Source: Allolobophora icterica
Taxonomy: Eukaryota > Annelida > Clitellata > Crassiclitellata > Lumbricidae
DNA: 64,000 nt
Assembly (NCBI GenBank): GCA_963556255.1
Contig: OY744605.1
Coordinates: forward strand, 37,533,608-37,597,607
Direction of reading: 5' to 3'
Made by a program: the position numbers and the translations under genes. The first letter of the stretch is position 1. The number at the start of each line of letters is the position of its first letter. This document shows positions 55,587 to 63,900 of the stretch, piece after piece. The notes beneath the pieces are model-generated. The model did no database searches and was not told where the DNA came from. It saw nothing but the letters and a program-made list of their open reading frames with translations.

Positions 55587-55636
55587 GAATTAATTATCGT
55601 GGTATTAAAGTTTTTAATTTCAATTATATATATAAA

Positions 55637-56260
55637 ATGAGTCGATATACGAATACAAAAGTTAATGTTTCGGATGGACAAAAAGACAAAATTAAACGCG
55701 CAGTTGAAGCAGGGACAGGAACGAGTATAAGACTAACTCACGCAGATCTATCCGGGGAACACGTCTTAGCTCTTACACGAGCACAAATTAATAAAATGGC
55801 GAAAGCATATCAGAATGGAACGGGTACTATGCTCAAAATGAGTAAAACGCAAATACACCATAATATGAAAGTCGAAGGTGGTTTTCTTCCAGCGTTATTA
55901 CCACTTCTAGCTACAGCTGGAAAATTCCTTCTTTCTAGTGTTCTGCCAAGTCTTGCAACTGGAGCTTTAAGTGGATTAGCGAGTACAGGTGTAAGTAAGT
56001 TGATGGGATCTGGTGTTAATGGAAGTGCTTTATACATAAAGAAAGGAGGAAGAAGCTACAAGATGGTTCCGCACGCAGCAGGTCTTTACCTGAAACCATG
56101 GTCAGGGTCGGGATTAGACGGTGTAGGAGAAGGACTGTACATGCGCAGAGGTTCTGGATTTGTCAATGGTTCAGGATTGATTCTTGGAAACGACAATCCT
56201 ATTTCAAAAGTACTTTCTAACATCCCAATCCTTGGTCCGCTTCTTGGAATGATTCTGTAA
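55637..56260 (+). CDS. Hydrophobic, Gly-rich virion-type protein (pX-like)
   Basis: I choose ATG 55637 rather than the upstream in-frame start at 55583, because it follows TATATATATAAA and leaves no overlap with the minor capsid gene (207 residues). Residues 1-85 are a soluble domain (KVNVSDGQKDKIKRAVEAG and repeated TGT.LKM-type segments). Next come a hydrophobic hairpin (LLPLLATAGKFLLSSVLP) and a C-terminal Gly-rich region with three 'LY..' repeats (ALYIKKGG, GLYLKP, GLYMRRGSG). Two sites, LMGS|G and LDGV|G, fit the adenovirus-protease cleavage rule. This conserved Polinton family is probably a processed internal capsid protein; the function is inferred. Confidence 0.7.
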   Translation: MSRYTNTKVNVSDGQKDKIKRAVEAGTGTSIRLTHADLSGEHVLALTRAQINKMAKAYQNGTGTMLKMSKTQIHHNMKVEGGFLPALLPLLATAGKFLLSSVLPSLATGALSGLASTGVSKLMGSGVNGSALYIKKGGRSYKMVPHAAGLYLKPWSGSGLDGVGEGLYMRRGSGFVNGSGLILGNDNPISKVLSNIPILGPLLGMIL

Positions 56261-56298
56261 ATATATATATTAATATATATATATATAAATAATATATA

Positions 56299-56700
56299 AT
56301 GTCGCGATACGGTATGCCAATGCACAAGTTTATAACAAAACGCAATTCTCCGAGCAGAGTTAGAACTCGACCAGAATCAGTATTTTGGTTGCCTAAGGAA
56401 GTAACGCATCGGGCTATAAGACAACCGGGCTCACAGCGTTGGGAGATTTTCGCACAACGAGCGATCACAATTCAACCCAGATCGTCGGTCTCGCAAGAGC
56501 TAGGACTTGGCGTTCGACTAACTAGGGGAGTCTGTCTAGTCTCGCTTAGACAGGCGATTAAAGAAAAGAAATGTAGCTTGCAAGATTCAACCATTTGCGA
56601 AGATGTAGAAGACATTGTTATCACTATTCAAAACAATTCCGATTCTGTAGTTATCATTAACGAAAAAGATTCGCTATGCTACATTAATTACCACGTTTAA
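56299..56700 (+). CDS. Small protein, possible dUTPase-like fold
   Basis: 133 residues. The N-terminus is basic. The second half reads like a dUTPase beta-barrel: IQPRSSVSQELGLGV at the position of the PRSG.. motif, then a hydrophobic strand pair (DIVITIQNNSDSVVIINEKD) like the N-s-...-i..gD core of that fold. The catalytic Asp region and the C-terminal Gly/Ser motif are not evident, so it is unlikely to be an active dUTPase. It could be a structural barrel, for example a fibre or cement-like protein. Low-confidence fold guess; the gene itself is well supported by spacing and its TATA-rich upstream. Confidence 0.55.
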   Translation: MSRYGMPMHKFITKRNSPSRVRTRPESVFWLPKEVTHRAIRQPGSQRWEIFAQRAITIQPRSSVSQELGLGVRLTRGVCLVSLRQAIKEKKCSLQDSTICEDVEDIVITIQNNSDSVVIINEKDSLCYINYHV

Positions 56701-56728
56701 ATTTTTAAAAATCTTAATAATAATAATA

Positions 56729-57265
56729 ATGGAATATAAACAAGTGGAAAATTCAGCCCAATCGTATCGTTTTAAAAAAATTAACGAAATTCAAAAAGAA
56801 ATCGAACAAGAACGCGATAAAAGGACCGCCTTAAGTACAAAGTATCGTAGGAACATAAGAATGATTAGCATTATCGACAACGCTCTGATAGTAACTGTGA
56901 TGGGGCTCAGCAGCTCGGGCCTGGCAGCTCTTGCTACTGTAATTGCAACTCCGGCCATAGCGATAGCAACAGGTACGGCAGTAGGTGTAGGATTGTTAAT
57001 TATTGTCGGAGGACAAGTTAGTAAGAAGCTTGCACTGAAATTGACAAAGCACGAAAAGATTAAAACGTTAGCCGAAGCAAAACTAAACACAATCAGTAGC
57101 CTTATTTCAAAAGCTCTTGTGGACGACAATATTTCAGACGTTGAATATTCGCTAATTCTAAGCGAGTTTGTGAAATTCAACGATATGAAAGAAAAAATTA
57201 AAAATAAAACCAAAGTTAGCACAGAAAAATTAACGTTTAACGAGAACGTTTTAACTGGAACGTAA
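56729..57265 (+). CDS. Coiled-coil and transmembrane hairpin protein
   Basis: 178 residues. Residues ~15-45 are charged and helical (NEIQKEIEQERDKR). Residues ~52-110 are strongly hydrophobic with Gly/Ala, consistent with two membrane passes (ALIVTVMGLSSSGLAALATV and IAIATGTAVGVGLLIIVGG). The remainder is a Lys-rich helix region. No enzyme motif. It sits among virion genes, so a membrane-active role in assembly or entry is possible. Preceded by an AAT/TAA run (56716-56728) rather than a TATA block. Function unknown. Confidence 0.65.
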   Translation: MEYKQVENSAQSYRFKKINEIQKEIEQERDKRTALSTKYRRNIRMISIIDNALIVTVMGLSSSGLAALATVIATPAIAIATGTAVGVGLLIIVGGQVSKKLALKLTKHEKIKTLAEAKLNTISSLISKALVDDNISDVEYSLILSEFVKFNDMKEKIKNKTKVSTEKLTFNENVLTGT

Positions 57266-57350
57266 ATTAAACGTTCGAAATCAACGTTCGGATTTACGTT
57301 CGAATTTACGTTTAAAAAATATAGCTATAAGCTTATATAAATAAAATATA
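57266..57350 (+). promoter_or_regulatory. Intergenic ACGTTCGAA repeats and TATA-rich promoter
   Basis: Four ACGTT(C/T)-type words at ~12-14-bp spacing (57271-57313, e.g. ACGTTCGAA, ACGTTCGGA, ACGTTCGAA) precede a TATATAAATAAAATATAATG start context. Possible regulator-binding repeats. Confidence 0.4.
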
Positions 57351-58283
57351 ATGTCGTTTCTAAAGATAACCGATCCCGCAAAAAGAGATTTTATCGTTGA
57401 GGAGTTTCTGAAATCGAAGAAGAATATTCGACAAAACTTTTTATCCGAGAGATTAGGAGACATCGGACTACAACGAGAATTAACGAGATTGTACAAACCA
57501 ATAGTCGACTCGCAATCAACAATTTCAAAAGAACAAAAGGCTTTGTTATCTACTATAAAAGAAAACTCTGCAGAGACAGCTAACGCTTTAAAAGCGCTTC
57601 CCGCTTCTATTTCGACATCGTTAAAAGCCATTCAGTTTCCTCAATACCCTTCGATACAGGCTTACGGAGAAGACCCGGTAGGCCTAGAAGATATAAAAAC
57701 CTTAGAACTAGGAGATATTGCGGTGAAGTACCTGCAACAATACGCGTCCGATAAAAAGACGGTAGACACAACGTTCGGTATAAACTCTAAAGACGGCCAA
57801 TTTTATATAGGCGACAGTCCTATATCGATCGATGGCAATAACGTGACGGTAGGCGATAGGCCTAAGATATACGAAGGAACTCCAGGACTTTGGGAATTAT
57901 TAACGATGGCCAAACCGGACGAGTCGATTTTCAATGCAAACGATCGGGAAGAATATGCCGAGATTCTGAAGGTAACGAATGCTATGAGGCAGCCGAAAAA
58001 TCCAAGTAAACCAAAATCCTCTAGGAGCTTAAAATATAAAAATATTATTAAACCGATATGGGACTCGATGATGTCAAAGGCGCAAGGTAAAGGAATAGGC
58101 CTGCAGCGTATCGTTATTCCTCAAGATCCTAATGCATTAATAGAAATGTTATCTCTGCGAATGGCCAGCTTCGAGGCGGGGAATACGGGTGTGAGAAATG
58201 AGATAGTTGGTATATGCGACGAGTTACTAAGACAAGGAGCGATAAATAAAAATGAATATAAAAATATAATGCTATTAATATAA
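57351..58283 (+). CDS. DUF8207-like Polinton protein
   Basis: 310 residues. The N-terminal third is helical and charged (KKNIRQNFLSERLGDIGLQ). The middle holds a conserved domain with FYIGDSPISIDGNNVTV, then YEGTPGLWELLTMAKPDE and YAEILKVTNAM. Later come a basic SLKYKNIIKPIWDSMM and a helical C-terminus. The GTPGLWELLT core is the signature I associate with the DUF8207 family, repeatedly encoded next to capsid genes in animal Polintons. No known enzyme motif. Two bases separate its stop codon from the next ATG. Confidence 0.7.
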   Translation: MSFLKITDPAKRDFIVEEFLKSKKNIRQNFLSERLGDIGLQRELTRLYKPIVDSQSTISKEQKALLSTIKENSAETANALKALPASISTSLKAIQFPQYPSIQAYGEDPVGLEDIKTLELGDIAVKYLQQYASDKKTVDTTFGINSKDGQFYIGDSPISIDGNNVTVGDRPKIYEGTPGLWELLTMAKPDESIFNANDREEYAEILKVTNAMRQPKNPSKPKSSRSLKYKNIIKPIWDSMMSKAQGKGIGLQRIVIPQDPNALIEMLSLRMASFEAGNTGVRNEIVGICDELLRQGAINKNEYKNIMLLI

Positions 58284-58285
58284 AA

Positions 58286-58819
58286 ATGTTAGTAGTTGCT
58301 AAAAGAAGGTATAAGAAACAATATGTTATCGGAGGGGCGGGAATATTCGATGTTGTTGCGGGTTTTTTCAAGAAACTATTTACGTCAAATGCGGCTAAAC
58401 AAATAGCGTCCACCGCTCTCAGCGTAGGAAAAGATGCGGCTAAAGACATCGGGCAAAAAGCGCTGGATGTTGGTAAAACTGTCGCTGCTGACGCTGGGAA
58501 ACGATTAGTCGATAAAGCGATTGCTAAAATTATGAGTCCCAAAAATTTACCGACTACAAGGTCAGCTGCTACGGAACTCGCTTCACATGCGCTTCCAGCG
58601 CTTCCAGCGTTCCAACCGCAGCTGAACGAAGGTAAGGACTTTCTAACTCAAGAAAGTAAAGACGTGCTAACTAGACTTATTAACGACGGAACGCGTTCGA
58701 AGAGTACAAATATAAATAATTTAATGATGGGGCACGGTATGAATTCCAATGCAAAGAGCGCTATTAGAATTCAAGATCTCGTTAGACGTTTAAACGGAGC
58801 TGGATTGAAAGTTGCATAG
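58286..58819 (+). CDS. pVI-like amphipathic capsid-associated protein
   Basis: 177 residues. A basic start (AKRRYKKQYV) is followed by IGGAG and a hydrophobic/amphipathic helix (IFDVVAGFFKKLF), the layout of adenovirus pVI, whose freed amphipathic helix disrupts membranes. Ala/Lys/Asp-rich 11-residue-type repeats (KDAAKDIGQKALDVGKTVAA) follow, then a C-terminal basic tail. Three sites fit the adenovirus-protease rule (M/I/L)xGx|G: residues 15-19 (IGGA|G), 147-151 (MMGH|G) and 169-173 (LNGA|G). Cleavage at the first would expose the helix and at the last would release a short tail. Assignment rests on layout and neighbours, not long similarity. Confidence 0.65.
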   Translation: MLVVAKRRYKKQYVIGGAGIFDVVAGFFKKLFTSNAAKQIASTALSVGKDAAKDIGQKALDVGKTVAADAGKRLVDKAIAKIMSPKNLPTTRSAATELASHALPALPAFQPQLNEGKDFLTQESKDVLTRLINDGTRSKSTNINNLMMGHGMNSNAKSAIRIQDLVRRLNGAGLKVA

Positions 58820-58867
58820 GTTATTTATATTTAAATAAAATAAAATCATATATTATTAATAAAAAAA

Positions 58868-60169
58868 ATGCAATCAGATATACTAAGATTCACGGAACAA
58901 CCTTTGACGGACGAGAGTATCGAACGATACGAATTTCACGAGTACGAACCTACTGCGAGAACGAATCTAAACACAACGGGTGAGATTCGTATAAACATTG
59001 AACTCCAAGATTTATTCAGCCACCCTTCAGAATCCTATTTGCTATTCGAAGGAAGACTGACTAAAGCGGATAACACCGCATACGTTAATGCCGATGCAGT
59101 GGCTGTTGCGAATAACGGGCTAATGCATCTCTTTAGCCAAATATCGTATTCTCTGTCGAATCAAGAAATAGAAACGTTATTTCACCCAGGTCAAGCTACC
59201 ACGATGCTCGGACTGCTTAAATACCCAAACGATTTTCAACTGGCACAAGGTTTAAATCAGCTGTGGTACAAAGACAGTGGTGCAACGGCCGTTGTCGCCG
59301 ATAACACGGGGTTTGCGGTCAGACAACAGTATCTTATTCGAAAACCGACTGCTAAGGGAACGTTCAGCTTTATAGTTGCATTAAAGCATATCTTCGGTTT
59401 TTGCGATGATTATGACAAGATTGTTTACGGTTTGAAACATACGCTAACGTTAGTGCGCAAAGCCGACGACGACGCAATTTATAGAGGCCACGATGCAGCG
59501 GCTGGAAAAGTTGCAATAGAGAAGATATCGTGGTTTATGCCTCACGTTATTCCATCCGATATGGAAAAAATGCAGTTATATAAAACGATCGAATCGAAAG
59601 CATCGTTGGCTGTAGCCTATCGCGCTCGTCAATGCGATACCATAACTGTTCCTCAGTCGACTACTTTCAGTTGGAGACTTAGTGTCAAGACATCTCCGGA
59701 AAAACCGAGGTATATAATAGTAGGATTTCAGACAAGTCGTGACGGGAATCAAGAAGCTAATCCGTCGATCTTCGACCATTGCGATCTTAAGAACATGTAC
59801 GTGATGATGAATCAGGAAAGATACCCGGCTGTGGACTACAACCTATCGTTTCCTAATCAACAATTCTCGAGAGCGTACCGAGCAGCGGCAACGTTTAGCG
59901 AAAAATTCTACGGAATGGATCAGTTGATAACGCAGAGTAATGTAACACCGAGTGATTATAAAGAACTATATCCGCTAATGATTTTCGACGTTAGCAAACA
60001 ATCTGAGAGATTGAAATCGTCGGTCGTCGATATTCAGATCAAAGCTATATTTAATACGGCAGTGCCGGCCGAAACCGAAGCTTATGCTATCGTAATTTCG
60101 GACAAGTTGCTAGAGTTTCAGTCGGACGGGCAGAAGCTAAACGTCGTCTACGGTAGGAGCTCGTCTTAA
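58868..60169 (+). CDS. Major capsid protein, double jelly roll
   Basis: 433 residues, in range for animal Polinton major capsid proteins. It has the recognisable family layout: an N-terminal arm with EYEPTARTNLNTTGEIRINI, PSESYLLFEGRLTKAD in the first jelly roll, LKHIFGFCDDYDKIVYGLKH, a central ISWFMPHV, PRYIIVGFQTSRDG at the start of the second jelly roll, and a closing VDIQIKAIF. Trimers of this fold form hexons. Strand-rich and without cysteine clusters. The frame is complete. The upstream region is A-rich (AATAAAAAAAATG). Confidence 0.9.
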   Translation: MQSDILRFTEQPLTDESIERYEFHEYEPTARTNLNTTGEIRINIELQDLFSHPSESYLLFEGRLTKADNTAYVNADAVAVANNGLMHLFSQISYSLSNQEIETLFHPGQATTMLGLLKYPNDFQLAQGLNQLWYKDSGATAVVADNTGFAVRQQYLIRKPTAKGTFSFIVALKHIFGFCDDYDKIVYGLKHTLTLVRKADDDAIYRGHDAAAGKVAIEKISWFMPHVIPSDMEKMQLYKTIESKASLAVAYRARQCDTITVPQSTTFSWRLSVKTSPEKPRYIIVGFQTSRDGNQEANPSIFDHCDLKNMYVMMNQERYPAVDYNLSFPNQQFSRAYRAAATFSEKFYGMDQLITQSNVTPSDYKELYPLMIFDVSKQSERLKSSVVDIQIKAIFNTAVPAETEAYAIVISDKLLEFQSDGQKLNVVYGRSSS

Positions 60170-60225
60170 ATCGCCGCGATTTAAATGCTAAATGCTAAGG
60201 GTGAAGGCTATGAATAAAATTTCTT

Positions 60226-60250
60226 TTTTTTCTTAAACATACATAAAGAG
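60226..60250 (+). promoter_or_regulatory. Early-type promoter motif, copy 1
   Basis: TTTTTCTTAAACA followed by TAAAGAG directly before the ATG at 60251. The same composite motif recurs before the polymerase gene (60848-60872) and not before capsid genes. Confidence 0.55.
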
Positions 60251-60793
60251 ATGTTTACTTATATTAGTAATAAGAAGATGAAACTTCCAGAGCTGAGAAG
60301 CTTACTGGTCCAGCACAACATTAGGGGTTGTGCTCATCTCAACAAGCCCGAACTTATAGCTCTATTGAGCGCAATGGAGATTTGTGTTCAAGATAACTCA
60401 GAAAAAGAGAAACTAGAGAAACTACAGAGACGACAAAGGCAAGAACTGCAGAAAGAGCAGCAGAAAGAATATCGAAAAGCATATCAGATAGAATATCAGA
60501 AAGGATACTGGAAAGAATATCGGAAAGAACGAATACTTAAAAGAAACTACCAGGAAGGCGCGTATGATAGAACGAGGTATATCAGAAATCAGCCGAGAAA
60601 AGTAGAAATTTTAGACTTAGAAACCGGTGATGTTGTCGTGTATCCGTCGATATACAAAGCAGCTAAGGCGCACGGGCAAAATGCACCAATAATAGAATGG
60701 TATAATGGAAAAGTATGGCGAAATAGATACAAAATCAAGGTGTACGATCGCATTAACGACAAAACTATCGATTCCGTTGTGAATGAGCTGTGA
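60251..60793 (+). CDS. SAP-like, coiled-coil, NUMOD-like DNA-binding protein
   Basis: 180 residues. Residues ~10-42 resemble a SAP DNA-binding helix pair (LPELRSLLVQHNIRG, LNKPELIALLSAM). Residues ~50-100 are a Gln/Glu/Lys/Tyr-rich coil with repeated YQKGYWKEYRKE-type units. Residues ~115-170 match a NUMOD1-type module: a strand (VEILDLETGDVVVYPSI), then KAAKAHG and a helix-turn followed by WRNRYKIKV. NUMOD modules bind DNA beside homing or GIY-YIG nucleases, but no nuclease catalytic motif is present. It pairs with polymerase through the shared upstream motif, suggesting a role in replication or early regulation. Confidence 0.7.
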   Translation: MFTYISNKKMKLPELRSLLVQHNIRGCAHLNKPELIALLSAMEICVQDNSEKEKLEKLQRRQRQELQKEQQKEYRKAYQIEYQKGYWKEYRKERILKRNYQEGAYDRTRYIRNQPRKVEILDLETGDVVVYPSIYKAAKAHGQNAPIIEWYNGKVWRNRYKIKVYDRINDKTIDSVVNEL

Positions 60794-60847
60794 GATTTTG
60801 GGAAAAAATAAAATAAATAAAAAATTAAACATAAATAAATATTTGTG

Positions 60848-60900
60848 TTTTTCTTAAACAAGACTTAAAGAAATGAATATATATATGTATATATAAAGGA
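60848..60900 (+). promoter_or_regulatory. Early-type promoter motif, copy 2, with a 7-codon upstream ORF
   Basis: TTTTTCTTAAACA and TAAAGAA precede an ATG at 60873 that opens a seven-codon frame (MNIYMYI) closed at 60896, five bases before the polymerase ATG at 60901. TATATATAAA lies between them. Confidence 0.5.
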
Positions 60901-63900
60901 ATGGACTACAAGTTGAAAACTGTAAAAGAATTGAGAGTCATGGCAAAACGGAGCGGCATGGTCGGATATTGGAAACTGTCAAAAGCGGATCTGATTGCTG
61001 CTATGAGCAAAGATAAAAGCTTGCTCGACTCTCCAGTTCCCAATATTCGAACCCCAATTCTTACTCCGACCAAGTTCGTTTCCAAGCCAAATAAAGTTCT
61101 CAGTGAGTTGAAAACTAAGGTTAGGTCGAATATTAATTCTTTTGCAGATTGGTTAATTAGTTACATACCTCCTAAAGTGAAGAAACCTGTGAACGAAAGA
61201 TTGGAATCGTTTAAATCGAAAATAAAGACTCTCTTTGCTAAAATCAATACTAAGAAGTTCGAAATTCGAAAGACTGCATCGGCAATTAAAGGATTCACTA
61301 AACAATACACTATTGACGGTTCTTCTGGAATCGATGCAGTATCTTTTCTTAACGCCGTTAGACCGCAGGTGGTTAGTCTGTTGTCAAGAGATCGTCAGGT
61401 TAAGGTTCAACTCGTTCTTACATGTACCATGGAGCGCGTTGATATGAAATCTGGAGAAGAAGAATCCGCGAATGTTCCATTCGTCTCGAAAACTGAAGTT
61501 ATTTTAGATGCTACCGATATTAACGAAATATACAATAATGCAATAAATAAGATCCCAGAGACTATGGCGAGTTTTCAGATGCGGGGAAGTAATTGGAGAT
61601 TCGTTAATGTTGTTAAATTAGATGTCAATACTGCTGTGTATAAACCACTGAAAGGCAGTTCTTACATTCCGTTGCCTACAGAACTATCTAGCAAAAAGGC
61701 TATTATCAATATGAAAAACGATGACGACCAATGTTTCAAGTGGTGCATTACTAGAGCTTTAAATCCAACTGACAATCATCCCGAAAGAATTACGAAAGAA
61801 TTAATCAAACAATCGAAGAAACTCGATTGGAGCGATATCGAATTTCCGGTTGCGGCGGATGCTAATATAATAAGCAAGTTTGAAAGAAATAATAATATAA
61901 GCGTTGACGTATTCGGTTATGAAAATAAGATAGTATTCCCAATTTATGTGTCGAATCAACGAGACGATAAAGTTTCTATCGTTGAACTATTGCTTATTTC
62001 AGACGGAGATAAGAAACATTATTGTTGGATAAAGAATTTTAACAGATTGATGTCATCACGTACAGAAAAGTCAACTATATCAATGCACTATTGTAGAAGA
62101 TGTTTAAACGGTTATACAAGAATAGAAGCGCTCAATAAACATACCGTGTACTGTTCGCAAAACGCCGCTCAAAAAATAGAAGTCCCAGAACCGGGAACTA
62201 CGTTAAGTTTTAAAAATTATAATAGGTCGATGAGAGTTCCCTTTATCGTTTATGCAGATTTCAAATCTTTCATCAAACCTATAGCCACTTGCAAGCCAGA
62301 TCCTCGCGTGTCTTACACCGATAAATACCAAAAACACACGCCTAGCTCGTTTTGTTATTACGTAAAATGCTTCGACGATATATTATATCAACAAGATCCT
62401 GTAACGTACACGGCCGAAAGCGAAGACGACGATATCGGTCAAATATTCGTAGAAAGTCTCGAAGAGACTATAAAACGAATATACAATCAGTTTAAATTTC
62501 CGAAGAAGATGATATTTACTCCAGATGACCGAAAAAAGTTTAAGGAAACTACTTTATGTCATATCTGTGGAGGGGCGTTGGGTACAGATCGGGTTCGAGA
62601 TCACTGTCATTTGAGCGGTAAATTCAGAGGGGTCGCTCATAATGGTTGTAATCTAGACTATAAAGTTCCGAGGTTCTTTCCAGTAGTATTTCATAATCTG
62701 TCCGGATACGACAGCCATCTGTTCGTAAAAAAATTGCGAGGTGATCAGAATGAGAAAATTAAATGCATTCCTAATAACGAAGAGAAGTACATATCGTTTA
62801 GCAGAGAAGTGATGGTCGATAAGTTTCTAAACAAAGAAGGGAAAGAAATTAATGTTAAACGCGAATTGCGATTTATCGACAGTTTTAGATTCATGGCCTC
62901 GAGTCTTGACGCTTTATCTAAGAATCTGAAGAAAGAACAATGTAAAAATCTTGGCGCATTATATTCTGGGAAACAGCTCGATCTTTTACTTAAAAAAGGA
63001 ATTTACCCGTACGATTACGTTACTTCCGTCGATAGATTTAACGAAACCGAACTACCTCCCAAGTCCGCATTTTATTCGCGGCTAAACGACTCAGATATTA
63101 GCGACGAAGATTACGATCACGCCAAAACTGTATGGAATGCATTCGGATGTAAAACGTTTAGAGAATACCACGACCTGTACAATGTTTCGGATGTTCTACT
63201 TTTAGCCGATGTTTTCGAAAACTTTAGAGACGTATGCATGAAGAATTATCGGCTAGATCCCGCATGGTATTACACTTCTCCGGGACTGGCCTGGGATGCC
63301 GCTTTGAAGTTGACCGGTATAAAGTTGGAGTTGTTGAGCGATTACGATATGATTCTGATGATTAAGCAAGGAATAAGAGGAGGAATCAGCACAATTTCGA
63401 ATCGTTATGGGAAAGCCAACAATAAGTATATGACGGCGGATAAATTCGATAGCAGCGAGCCTTCGTCATATATAACTTATCTAGACGCTAATAATTTATA
63501 CGGTTGGGCGATGAGCAAGCCTTTACCGACTCGTGGATTTAAATGGATGAGCGACGACGAGCTAAATAATTGGAATGTTTTGGGATCGTGTATATTGGAA
63601 GTGGATTTGGACTATCCTCAAGATATCCATAATCTCCACAACGACTATCCTCTGGCTCCCGAGAGCATCTCGTCGGAATTTACATCTAATATACCAAAAC
63701 TAATTCCAAACTTGAACGATAAAAAGAAATACGTTGTACACCACGAAAATTTGAAGTTGTACGAAAGGCTCGGGTTGAAGATCGCGAAAATTCATAGAGG
63801 GATTCTATTCGAAGAAAGCCCTTGGTTGAAATATTATGTAGACCTAAACACTGAATTGAGAACGAGTGCCACTAATAACTTTGAGAAAGACTTTTTCAAA

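Noticed and set aside
55583..55636. Upstream in-frame start for the pX-like protein
   Set aside because: It would overlap the minor capsid stop codon and lies before the TATA-rich block. The ATG at 55637 fits the pattern of neighbouring genes.
61235..61447. 70-residue + strand frame inside the polymerase gene
   Set aside because: Out-of-frame shadow of the polymerase, whose frame is open across the whole stretch.
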